The notes under the pieces were generated by a model. It was not told where the DNA came from. It searched no databases and was given only the letters and a program-made list of their open reading frames with translations. Shown here in pieces: positions 54,167 to 64,000 of a DNA stretch of 64,000 nucleotides. Source of the DNA: Limnephilus marmoratus (lineage: Eukaryota; Arthropoda; Insecta; Trichoptera; Limnephilidae). The stretch's first letter is position 1. The number at the start of each line of letters is the position of its first letter. The stretch lies in assembly GCA_917880885.1 (NCBI GenBank), contig OU862908.1, positions 53,713,819 through 53,777,818 of the forward strand, written 5' to 3'. The position numbers were made by a program, and so were the translations under genes.

Positions 54167-55810
54167 CACGATTTGACGCGATGAATTTTAGCTATGTATA
54201 CCAATTCTCATTGGAGTATAAAAGAGTATGTGGAATATGTAAAGAGTATTTATAATGAACTAAAAATATAATATCTCTGGCACGCTCCAGGAGCTAATAA
54301 ATAACTTGTTCAATTTGAATCTTTTTTATTGCTAAGGGAAAGCTACGAATAGGTCCCTATATTATTTTTTTAATGAGAGGAATTAATTCTATGCGCCCAT
54401 ATGATATGAATAAATAAATAAACAAACTCAAGTCTTCCAAGAAAGCTAATAATTCTTGGATTGACTCACCCATGCAATATTGAGTATGTGCGGGCGCAAA
54501 CAATTAATTCATCTTAGTATTTTAAAACATAAAAAGCGTTTATCCCAAAAATAATTAAACTCGAGCCATCTGTGAAAGAGATGGTTAGGCAAAATAAAGA
54601 GTGTTTATGTTTTTTTGTTTGTTCGAAGAAATGATTAATATATGTATTTAAATTACAAAGAGATGGTGATTCTGGCGAACTCTTTAATTTTTCAGACACT
54701 CAAATGTATTGTACTTAAAGTAGTAAATTAGAAAAACTATAAAATCGTCGTACTTGCCCAAATAAACCAGAGATGTCGCCCACTTGTCGGTTTGGAAGAA
54801 TATTAAGTTTAAATATATTTATTAAAAGTATTATTGTGACCAGTGAATAACTATCTCAATAGGTGGTTTTGAAAATCTTGCAATCCATTGCGAATTCTCC
54901 TCCAGTTGTGTATACTTGACAATTGACTTTGTGCGTGTTTCAAAGTTGCAAAAAAATTTATGGATCTGAATTTTAAGTGGATGAAATAACGGGAGGCCTC
55001 CCAAGCTGCAGAGAACTACATAAAAGGTTATTGAATCTGTTTTTCCTTTGAGATTTGTCGGAACGCCATACCTTGTGACTTTTGTTCGCGCAAGTTAAAT
55101 TCATAATCAATAATATATTTTTGAGTATTAGCTCAGAGAGTCTAAGGTTACTTACACACCCCATGTTCGCATATTATAATACAAGATAAGATTATGAAAA
55201 TAACCTTAAACTTTAAAAAAATATTAGATATTCAATTATATATCTTTTAGATTCAAAAAATCACTTCAGAAGTTTTAAAAAATAGAGATTAAAATCAATA
55301 ATAACTAAAAACTAAAAAGTAAATACTCATCTAAAAAGATAAGATCAAGTACCATTATTATCTGGTCATTTGAAAAAAACTCACATTATTTATGAAGGAT
55401 TTCAAATAGCCTGGATTTCGTATGATCCTGGATTAGTGGGGATAATTTTCGAAAACCCCATCAAGTACCTAATGGGTCTATGGAATTTTATTGGAGGATT
55501 AAGAGATGGAGGTGGTTTAATAAAATATTCTAGAACTCAAATAGAAATCCATTGATTCGAAATATATTTACATAATATAGGAGAGATTGAACTAAACCCC
55601 AAATACTTTCAAATATTATAATTCTGTAGGTACATATCATTAGGAAATCTTTTTTAAATGTTATTGAAATAGATAGGTAAGGTTAATTTGAGTTTACCCA
55701 CAAAACTTTTTTTTACACATTTTTTTCTACAATAGTATTATCATCCGATAAAAAAGTTTATTTATATAAAAAGTTGCTGTGTAATTATCATTACGCGTGA
55801 GAGCTGTTGC
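54167..55810. other. No recognisable gene
   Basis: AT-rich. Several 60-70 codon frames without known domains. Confidence 0.45.
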
Positions 55811-55816
55811 CTGCTG

Positions 55817-55964
55817 ACGGCATTATAAAACTGCCAGAAGACGAACTAGCTTCACCCTTTAGAAGGCGAAATAGCTGTCGTGCGTAATACTAGTTATGCA
55901 CGACAGCTGTTTCGCCTTGTAAAGGGTGAAGCTAGTTCGCCTTCTGACAGTTTTATAATGCCGT
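55817..55964. repeat. 148-bp near-perfect palindrome with PLE-type motif
   Basis: acggcattataaaactg, agctagcttcaccctttaga-like words and aggcgaaatagctgtcgtgc run inward from the left and are mirrored from the right (gcacgacagctgtttcgcc, gggtgaagctagttcgcc, cagttttataatgccgt), centre near 55890. GGCGAAACAGCTGTC contains GAAAC plus self-complementary ACAGCTGT and GTC, like the 3' half of the hammerheads. CTGANGA is replaced by CTTTAGA. Confidence 0.75.
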
Positions 55965-55966
55965 AT

Positions 55967-56050
55967 TTTATTTTATTGAACACATACCTGACTGAAAATA
56001 TTGAAATCTGCAAATTAATAAATGAAATTATTTATTGTATTTCAATATAG
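55967..56050. other. Short AT-rich spacer
   Basis: Nothing seen. Confidence 0.4.
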
Positions 56051-56059
56051 AATCTATAA

Positions 56060-56302
56060 TGCAATCTGTGACCACCTGTTTAAAGTAGTTGACGTTGCCT
56101 TCAAAGGAACGGGTCTGTTTTTTGACACATTTTTGTCTAAGACCGTTCCTATGTGGAATTTTCTGTTTCCTCCTTGGTATAATAATTCAAGACCTGCATT
56201 GGTAAAACCCTTCCAGATGCCGAACCGGGTGGCGATATAGTTCACCTATCTTTACACTGTACATTCAGGGGCGCTCTTATGAGGTGTCACATAAAAAAAA
56301 AT
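56060..56302 (+). pseudogene. Possible LINE 3' end
   Basis: FFDTFLSKTVPMWNFLFPP with ALVKPFQMPNRV resembles the RT.RLWNSLP....F.......FK..V closing motif of a common LINE. A short UTR (ttcacctatctttacactgtac) and A9 follow. The match is loose and the upstream sequence is not RT-like. Confidence 0.4.
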
Positions 56303-56609
56303 GTTTAGTGGGTATCTGCCCACTTAGGTGAAATTATAAAACCATAGTATCTCTAACCTCAGTACAATTTAAAATTTTAGTGTTTTTAAATGTCCTCCGT
56401 TTGAACAAAATAACACTTTATAATTTCGTGCAATATATGTAAGATGGTATTTGTGTATTTTTACTATTTTTGAGACCTTACATTTTGTTAGTCATTCACC
56501 TTGTCTTTTTTGATACTCGTACATTTGTATTGTTTAAGTTAGTTAGTTGTTGCAATTTTGAGTTATTTTGAGAACTAACATCACTTTCTGGGGTTAACAA
56601 TGAATGTCA

Positions 56610-57320
56610 TGTCAAATAATCAGACAAAACCGGAAATGTGTCATTTTTAAATCAAATTTTAGGCGTATCGACTCTTTTCCACAATAAATTATAAGAAAAT
56701 TGATTTCAAAAGACTGCTCTTTTAACTAATAAAGCTATGTTTTGAATTTTGAGAAAATGTTTTTATTTTTAGTACAATAAGGTTTTACCGTAGGTCGTTG
56801 GCAGATTTGTTATATTTTCAAATGAAATTTTGTATTTTACAACGCACATTTCAAATCATATAATCACGCAGTAAATAAATCAATAAATTATCTGGGAAAG
56901 CTATGTTTCTGAATTTCAATTTTAGTTTAAATAAAATCATTTAAAAAAAGATCCGCACACCTGTTTTGTCTATTTATTTACAGTCTTACAAACTAACATA
57001 TTTTTACATTTTTTTTACATTCTTATTTTGTTTAGATATTATTGAAAAATTATAAAAATTATAAAAAATTATAATACAAGTACGTATTTTTAATAGTTTT
57101 ATCATCACGCCTTTCAGCATTTTTGAATGTTGGTATAAATTAAAGCAATTTTTTTATCAAATAAAATCGATATTGTGTTATTATTTAAAAAAAAACTGGT
57201 ACGTAGAATGATTAATCTTTCTCATTGGAAGCGTCCTGTACAATCGAAAGAACATATTTCGACGAAATATGAATTCTCGACGGCTGGCTGGTTAACGGCC
57301 CTTTTAATACAAGTTTTAAT
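56610..57320 (-). mobile_element. Unclassified dispersed repeat, copy 2
   Basis: Inverse of 19340-20045 in the same block order (ggctggctggttaac, catatttcgtcg, attaatctttctcattgg, catcacgcctttcagcatttt, ggtcgttggcagattt, gactcttttccac). Diverged with many small indels. Confidence 0.6.
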
Positions 57321-58009
57321 TTATTTTCACAATTCTTAAAACCGTAAGAAATTGATTTGTCAAAATAAGAATGAAACTCTTTCCTAATTTTGATATCTGC
57401 ATTATCTAATCAAATATTGCGTTATTTTTCTGAAATATATTTATTATTCTTATCGCCAGCTAAAGAAAAAAATTGTAGGCGCTCAAGTCTATCCTTAATT
57501 ACTTGCCTACATGTTTTATTCATGTAATCACACACATCATCGCGCTATTCTCTCTGGCTCCTAGCAATTGTACTAATAATATTCTGTCAGTCGACGGGTT
57601 TCACCGTCTTAAAGGGCTAAATCACACCTCTCAGCTCAAATCCCCAGGGATCATCCCAGACAATTTCCTGGATTTTCATTCCCAGTTGCGAGTCAACGAC
57701 CTTTATTAACCATTTGATTGTTAGCTCCTCACAATCATTATACACGAGCGCAGGAATAAAATACTCCAGAAAAATCCTTGGCTGGTTGTTAATAACGTTA
57801 ACATTAGCCTTTTACTTGAGCCAGTTGTTTATTATTAATTTCATTATCACCATCTTCAGAGAATTCTTTCCTCCTGTACGAAACGCCTCTATCTCTGCAT
57901 GGCTCATGCCTTTCCTTCAGTTTATTATTTTTCAAAGATAAGGTTTTCTCTTTCATATCGTCCAGCCTTACACACTGTGCTGCTTAGTTGATCTCTACTA
58001 TTTGACATT
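57321..58009. other. No recognisable gene
   Basis: 57500-57960 is somewhat less AT-rich with two short frames lacking domains. Confidence 0.4.
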
Positions 58010-58140
58010 TTGAAATAAAATTATTTTGTTCGTTTTAATGAAAACAAATAACTTTGTGAGCACCACTGTATTATTAACATTATCGACATGTTTCAAAAAC
58101 AATGTTTTCTTCGTCAGAATAAAAGATGACGCCACAAAGT
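58010..58140 (-). mobile_element. Penelope-like element 3' end (PLE-7)
   Basis: Minus strand: hammerhead motif, then gataatgttaataatacagtggtgctcacaaag with ttatttgttttcatt. The cagtggtg...acaaagttatt tail parallels PLE-6 and PLE-3. No protein part attached. Confidence 0.65.
58078..58124 (-). ncRNA. Hammerhead ribozyme candidate in PLE-7
   Basis: Minus strand: CTGACGA (58117 to 58111), stem II GAAAAC-ATT-GTTTTT (six pairs counting one G-U), GAA (58094-58092), self-complementary ACATGT as stem III, and GTC triplet (58087-58085). Stem I pairs TTATT (before CTGA) with GATAA (after the triplet), five pairs including one G-U. Core bases are intact and the helices use a different sequence from PLE-3, which supports conserved structure over sequence. 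Confidence 0.75.
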
Positions 58141-58205
58141 GTATTTGCGAAGTTTGAAGAAGTTATTTTGTTTAATCATCATCATCATCATTATCATTAT
58201 CATCA

Positions 58206-58870
58206 TCATTACATAGTATAAAATGAAGTCGCTCAAAATGTATGTGCGCGTTAATCTTTTAAACTACGCAACGAATTTTCATACGGTTTTCACCAATAGA
58301 TAGAGTGATTGAAGGGGAATGTTTATATGTATAATACATGTAAATTATATTAGAGAAAAGCCGAGAAATTCAAAGAAAACATATTTTTGTGCGATTTTAA
58401 ACGGCTGGCGAGCCGTACTATAGTCACTTTTGGAATTCGTTCTTCTGAAGAAATTGGAAAATAGATGTCCTAGAGTAAGTAGGTATTTGATTTTCCCTTT
58501 TCAAATATCCAGTGTTGCATTGCAAGCATTGCATAATTAGTGGCGATCGCTCGAATTGCATTACATATCTAGTATAAACAAATGTATGTGCGCTTAGATC
58601 TTTTAAACTACGAAACAGATTTTCATGCGGTTTTCACCAATATAGAGAGTGATTCAAGGGTAAGGTTTATATGTACAATACATGCTTATTATAGTATAGA
58701 AAAGCTGAGAAATTCAAATATTCAATTCAGGCAGCGGGCAGCGGGCAGCGGGCAGCGGGCAGCGGGCAGCGGGCAGCGGGCAGCTGGCAAGCGGGTAGTG
58801 TGGATTTTATAAACGTCCGTTATGGCGTTGTGTTTCGTTAGCCACAGCAACGTGTGGCCGGGTCTGCTAG
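58206..58870 (+). mobile_element. Non-autonomous Helitron, 665 bp (Hel-3 family)
   Basis: Starts TCATTACATAGTATAAAATG after A. Ends with the CCACA-GCAACG-TGTGG hairpin (58842-58857), ccgggtctg and CTAG (58867-58870) before T. Same two-part layout as 48052. Best-preserved copy of the family. No Rep/helicase gene. Confidence 0.9.
58731..58779 (+). repeat. Heptamer microsatellite GCAGCGG, seven perfect units
   Basis: Seven identical GCAGCGG units followed by imperfect GCAGCTG and GCAAGCGG. The copy at 48497 has about three interrupted units at the same place in the element, so the array expands within the Helitron. Confidence 0.9.
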
Positions 58871-59999
58871 TTTAAAATAAATAATGAAATTCGGGCAATA
58901 GGCCTTTTAAATGAGAGAGACCACAGAGAAAAATCGCAATGTACGTCTATCAAATCACACAGAAGAGACGAAAAATAGATTCTGTCAATTTACAATACAT
59001 TTTGGTTGAAATACACCATTGTGCTCAAAAGCAATGTTTGAGTAAAGCTTGTAGAATTCATTGGACACAGCTCTAATTTTCAAACACGCCAAACTAATTA
59101 TTGACATCGGCTTATTACCAAGTAGTAGGTACTATTCCAGCGTGTATCAAAATCTACCTACCACCTCATTACCCACTAATGGTGTGGCCTCTGGGTATAT
59201 TATCGGTTTAATCGACATGCTTCACCGCAATTTATAACAGACTACTTCGAGCACCTATTCAACAGAACCCATCAATAGTTGTTGGAAATCTATCAGTGTG
59301 ATTTATGGCTTGGGCAATTCACTTCGTGTTATGAGGATTTAAAGCAGAGATTCAAAATGAAATCGTTCCCAAGACACCGAATCAATCAAAAGTTTATTGT
59401 TAGAGTGTTTGGTCAGCACTCAACTGACAGATACCTGATTATTAACTACCTATCCGATTCAATTTCTCAATTTCTCGGAAGATTACTTCAAAGCAGACTA
59501 AAATAAATTTCTAAGATATAAATCTAAATTATATTGGAAGATGGGTAGACGGGTAAAAAGATATTGATTTTTTTAATGATACAGAAGGTGTAATCTAAAA
59601 AGAAAAGTTCGTATAAGCGAATATGATATGCGGGCCAAGAAAAAAACTCGTTTATAACACGTTAAAACTTCTAAATTGTTTTCTCTTTGATCAATATATC
59701 TTTGAAACTTTTCTCAATAAGCTGTAATGACCTGCCTTTATAGGTTGCGATATTAGAAATAACGCACACAGACCAAAGGATAGTATTAATTTGTATATTA
59801 ATTGTTTTACAAGCTGTTTATAGTCGATGTTTACAGTGAAAAATATCGATTACAGATATTCGTTTGAATGATGATCACGTAGTTTATTAGCATTCAAATG
59901 AAAAGAAGATTTCACGAGACTTAAAAAAAGATTATCTTGTGTATTGAAAAAAAGATAATCAGGCAATATCAAAATAAATAATTAGTTCTTTTGAATACT
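58871..59999. other. No recognisable gene
   Basis: AT-rich. The frame at 59279-59506 has no recognised domain. Confidence 0.4.
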
Positions 60000-60300
60000 G
60001 AATAATGATAGATATATTTTTGAATAAAGCTATGACTTTGTGGTTATCCATTATAGAAAAATGAAACAATTCAACTTTGTATAAACCACGTATATAATGC
60101 GTAAATCCGACCGGTTTCGGAACAAACGTTCCTTCTTCACGGAAAGCTTATACTAATTTGACAGTTTCGAACAATGTTTTATTATGGTAGCGGTGGAGCC
60201 GTTGTTGCTAGTTATTAATGTAGATTGGGTGGGTAGGTATTAATGTAAAGTATTACATTATATGAGTGGTTTATATTAAGTTGAATTGTTTCATTTTTCA
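60000..60300 (-). mobile_element. Penelope-like element 3' part (PLE-4)
   Basis: Minus-strand counterpart of PLE-3: ccaatctacattaata, cggctccaccgctaccataa, cgaaactgtcaaattag, a hammerhead-like motif, then gtggtttatacaaagttgaa and ctataatggataaccacaaag. The hammerhead core at 60108-60145 reads GTGAAGA instead of CTGAAGA, so conserved C3 is lost, while stem II GGAAC-GTTT-GTTCC and GAAACCGGTC are intact. Confidence 0.7.
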
Positions 60301-61360
60301 ATGATAGATATGTTTACACCATTAGCATTTAGTTTATCTTCAGCGCCTTAGTATATTCCCTCTTCAACGTCTAATCCCTTGCTTTAAAATCCAGCAAATG
60401 CCGAAAAATATCCCACGCCGCGGTGGAAAATTTGTTCTGGCCTAGGGAAAATTACTTTGACTAGTAAAACATTACCATAAAAGTACATATTTCTCTAGCT
60501 TATCATGTACTCATTCGGAATTCATCAAGGGAACTCAAATCTAGAATAAATTCATGCACATTTAATTATTTTAATGAGTTTTCCGAACGAGTTCACATTC
60601 AAATCTCGTGGATTCATTATTATTACCATTATTATTGGATAAATATTAATTTCAGAGGTAATTATTTTAACAAACAATGTGCACCTATAAACGATATATA
60701 AATACGGCTGGGTAACATCGCTAATTCCAATCCGATTTCAACGAACAGATGCTTGTTAACAATGAAACAAACAATATTATCGAATTAGGTAACTACCATA
60801 ATTTCACACATACATCTAATAAGTATCTAGTTTTAACAACTGGTTATTATGCGTTTTTCAGTAATTAGTTTCGTAGTTTCATCTTAAAGTAATAAATTAA
60901 TAACTTGTTTTGTTTTTCTGGTGTATAATTCTATCTCGGTTATTGAATTGAGATAAATGTTGGATTTTAAGAATGGAATTAATTGTTATATAACATAATG
61001 ACCATTAAGCTAAACCTAACTAAGCCTTGTTATTTAAGGTTTTTTCCCTGGATCCAATGAATTTTTCATAAGACTTCAACATTTTCATCGCTTGAAGTCT
61101 ATGGGATATTAGCAATGTCAGCGTATTAAAAAAAAATCTTTCAGCAAGTTAATCACTTGAATTTTTGAGAAAAATTGAAAACCTGCGTGACGTGAAAAGA
61201 AATCAAATGACACTTCCTTTAACAAAAAACAGAGTAAAAAATCGATGTGTACGGGTACGGAGCAATAAAGATGTTTGAGAATTTTCTAGAAGAAATTCAA
61301 GTAGAAGGAAATGTAAACAAAATTTAATTTATGTGTGATTAATTTACGAACAAAAAGTTA
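60301..61360. other. No recognisable feature
   Basis: AT-rich. Nothing supported. Confidence 0.45.
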
Positions 61361-61361
61361 T

Positions 61362-61652
61362 TTACGTTAGCTCCATATAGGAGGCACCGAGGCATCTTTC
61401 CCCCCACTGCGGGTAAGGCGATGTTCCGAGAGTCCTGCTGGAGAGGTCTACAGGTCTTCCTCACCAGTCTCTTGATCCGGCCTGCCATGCTGTTGGTGGG
61501 CAGATGCATCCGCCGCCAAGATCCGGACAAACCTCACCCCATGAACCCGGTCACCAATCGAAGTGAATCACTTGGAGTGACCTATGGCAGAGGTGTTGGT
61601 AATCCAATGAATGGTTCCCGGAGCGGCGGTACCCATACCCGCCTCCCAATAT
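61362..61652 (-). mobile_element. SINE-B copy 6, near full length
   Basis: On the minus strand it runs from TGGGAGGCGGGTATGGGTACC (61647 down) to atatggagctaacgta. Includes ccaacacctctgccatagg, gggttcatggggtgagg and a variant middle. The A tail is nearly lost. Confidence 0.8.
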
Positions 61653-61842
61653 TTAGCCCCCCTAGTTTTTAAAATATGTACGAAAAATGATTGTAGTAGG
61701 TTGTATTACATAGTACTTGTATATTGTGGTTATTAACGGTGTATTTATTCGACACAATAAATTAAATTATTTATTTATTGTTTCTTTACACTGCAGGTAT
61801 TTGTTTACATTTCATTTTTAACCTCACTAAGCCTATGTTGAA

Positions 61843-61890
61843 GGTACCCATACCCGCCTCCCCACAATTTGGGAGGCGGGTATGGGTACC
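61843..61890. repeat. Perfect 20-bp-arm palindrome at SINE-B head
   Basis: GGTACCCATACCCGCCTCCC (61843-61862) mirrors GGGAGGCGGGTATGGGTACC (61871-61890). It is a stub of an inverted SINE-B head fused to the head of copy 7. Confidence 0.9.
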
Positions 61891-62306
61891 GCCGCCCCAG
61901 GAACCATTTATTGGATAACCAACACCTCTGCCATAGGTCACTCCGAGTGGTTTGCTACGTTTGATGACTGAGGGGTGCCCGAGTTCATGGGGTGAGGTTT
62001 GTCTGGGTATTGGCAGCGGATGCGTCTGTCCACTAGCTGCATGGCAGGCCGGATCGGGAGAAAGTGGTTTAGGGAGTCCCTTTGACTTCTCCAGCCGTAC
62101 TCTCTCGGAAGATCGCATTCATACGTCCGTCACTCCTGGACACATTGTCCCCCAGATTCCTACGCACCCCTAATACCCTTTTCCTTCCGAGAACTTCCCC
62201 TCGTTCCTTTCCTAAAAGATTCTCCACACAGCATCCCCAAATATGTCGTAGGCCCAGAGGGGAATTATTTTCCTCAGGGTCTCCGTTGTGGAGTTAATGT
62301 AAAAAA
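61871..62306 (+). mobile_element. SINE-B copy 7, full length
   Basis: About 436 bp, the longest copy. Head GGGAGGCGGG, tgccataggtcactccg, gttcatggggtgagg, gcatggcaggccggatcgggag, cactcctggacac, CT-rich tract, 3' hairpin ggcccagagg/cctcagggtc, gtggagttaatgt and A6. Head to head with copy 6. Confidence 0.85.
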
Positions 62307-62509
62307 TTATAATTGATTTATAGGTTAATAGGTCAACTTATGTTATTCACCAATAAATTTTCATTTGAAAATTAAGTCCCCGGCGATAACATCATTATCC
62401 CAACTTGTCACACAAAAGAAAGATAATGAAACATGCAGGAATTAATATATTTTTTGAAGTTTTGTACGGTAATACCAGATTTTCCCTTATTTCGAAATGT
62501 TCCGATACA

Positions 62510-62960
62510 TCTAATTTTTTTATTTATTTATTTTATTTTATTTATTTGTTTATTTAGCACAATATTATACATTTAAATACATTATTTATTCAATTTTGAC
62601 TGCCCAACTAGGAGTATTATCCCGTTTTAGGACAGTCAAATAATTATGGGTATGAACATGTGGAGAATGCTTTGTACAAAAAAGAAAGAAAATTGATGAA
62701 ATAAAATAAAGAAATAAAAAGAAGAGTAAGAATATAAAATAATGAAAAAGTTGAAAATATAGTAGCTAACTGTTATTTGTTTAGCATAGCAAAAGAAAAA
62801 AAAGAGAAGAGAAAGAATAAAATAAAAATGAAATAACCAATTAAAACATTGGCAATGAATATTAGTAAAAGGAGCATGGTGCTTCTCAAATAAATGGACT
62901 GCTAAATTGGATTTGAGACTTATGGCATTTGACATTATAAAAACCCTTTTCTTGTATCTA
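62510..62960 (-). mobile_element. LINE 3' UTR fragment
   Basis: Plus-strand tail of ttta/tttta repeats (62517-62562), then tttgactgcccaactaggag and cccgttttaggacagtcaaa, which form a stem (TTTGACTG/CAGTCAAA). The layout matches other LINE 3' ends in the window. No RT remains. Confidence 0.5.
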
Positions 62961-64000
62961 ATCACGTGGTTTCTCTTAAATCATCTGATAAAAATAAAAT
63001 TAACATTCTTGTTCAAAGAGGAAAAAAAGGTAGATTATGATAATTTTATTTTTAAGGTATATTATTCTACTAAAACCAACTTATTTGTTTAAACCCTCGG
63101 ACCTCGGGCCTGTTTGTCGGTAAGTAAATAAAAATCAAATAAATGAAATATTCTTGAATACATCCGAAAACTAAAAACCTTTTTTTAAATGTGGTGAAAC
63201 GTAAAAAAGATTTAAATAATAAAAATAATGGTTTTTATTCCGAGATGTGGGGAGGAAAGTGCAATCTCTCACATCCCATGGTGAGTATGAATACGTAGTT
63301 ACTTAAGGGATTCAAGTAAGAACGTAGGTATTTGTAATACGAGTAAATAAAATTAAGTATAATCATTTTTTAATCTCTTATCGTTCCATCGGATCGTAGA
63401 TTGTGGGTGCCAAAAATAATTACTAATGGCTCAACTTTTTAAAATAAAATTTCTAATGATGAAAAAAAACACAGTACACACACACACTTTTTATTAGGCA
63501 AATATTTTATCAACGTTATTGTCTACTCACTTAAAATGATGAATAAAAAATTCCCAAAATTTCATTATTTTTTTGTCAAATTGCGATCGGAAACTTAGGA
63601 TTTATAAAAGCTGTCCATTTTAATTACTTTGTGGTTAACTTTTAGATTTAAGAAATTAGGTTGGGTTTTCTCTTTCGAACACAGTTTAGTTCTTATTTTT
63701 AACCTCAATAGCAAGGGAGTCACAACGATTTCTATGAGCCCTCTATGAGTTGTTCCGAAAAGCGAACAAATTAACCCGATGGGTAAATATTATAGAACTT
63801 GTGAGTTCATAAGAAAAATCTTCAAAGGGTGTTTGAGGGTTCTTGTACTTTGTAAGAAGAAGCAATACATGTTTTCCCTTTTCTGAACTTTAGAAGGCTG
63901 CTTATGTTTTCTTTATGGGTGTCAGGTGTGTATGAATGTTACTGACAGCTTTAAGACGAACCTTTATGATTTCTCGGAATATGGGCTGAATTTATAATGC
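62961..64000. other. No gene recognised; dispersed repeat at 63215-63400
   Basis: 63232-63275 (tggtttttattccgagatgtgg, ggaaagtgcaat) and 63388-63397 (ccatcggatc) match 41464-41500 and 42117-42126. A (CA)n run lies at 63476-63487. The rest is AT-rich. Confidence 0.45.

Noticed and set aside
56022..56245. Two overlapping opposite-strand frames as an antisense gene pair
   Set aside because: At most one resembles a LINE end; the other is its shadow.
58582..58812. Frame with repeated AAGSGQR residues
   Set aside because: Translation of the GCAGCGG microsatellite in a Helitron.

Overview
The window reads as AT-rich nuclear DNA from an arthropod, most likely an insect. The Helitron termini look like those common in Lepidoptera, but the order cannot be fixed from this sequence alone. 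No host protein-coding gene or convincing multi-exon structure was found. The only host-type gene recognised is a tRNA-Val (anticodon AAC) on the minus strand at 54095-54166. The rest is a dense, nested landscape of mobile elements, mostly non-autonomous.

Main element classes: (1) a tRNA-headed SINE, called SINE-A here, with seven copies or parts; (2) a second short A-tailed retroelement, SINE-B, with seven copies and a 3' hairpin; (3) four non-autonomous Helitron groups with 5' TC, 3' CTRR and A|T target sites; (4) several LINE lineages. The best LINE is a nearly complete Baculo_FP-ORF1/EN/RT element at 11806-15655 (minus) with only three visible lesions. Others are 5'-truncated RT tails, an L2-like tail, an RNase H scrap and a nested LINE-in-LINE at 51-53.2 kb. 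(5) Remnants of Penelope-like elements (PLEs), several carrying hammerhead-ribozyme-like cores; (6) TIR elements, including one with an 8-bp target duplication and one with a small cysteine-bearing ORF; (7) large foldback structures.

Layout: 0-10 kb holds a PLE remnant, SINE-A/SINE-B nests, a 26-28 bp tandem array and a 1.46-kb Helitron that splits a SINE-A copy. 10-16 kb holds a TIR element with an ORF and the best LINE. 16-25 kb holds SINE-B, Helitron and LINE fragments. 26.5-27 kb is a near-perfect 159-bp-arm foldback. 27-34 kb holds Helitrons and a decayed LINE. 34-44 kb is sparse, apart from a PLE with the cleanest ribozyme core (37.3-37.6 kb). 44-51 kb holds PLE palindromes, a TIR element, a Helitron and a head-to-head tRNA-like foldback cluster. 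51-54 kb holds the nested LINEs and a decayed tandem array next to tRNA-Val. 55-62 kb holds a PLE-like palindrome, a second hammerhead PLE, a Helitron with a heptamer array and a head-to-head SINE-B pair.

The most interesting material is the set of hammerhead-like motifs in PLE ends, several placed in long palindromes, and the foldback/tRNA-like palindromic repeats, which fit no standard element class cleanly. All calls come from reading the sequence; no database search or folding program was run.
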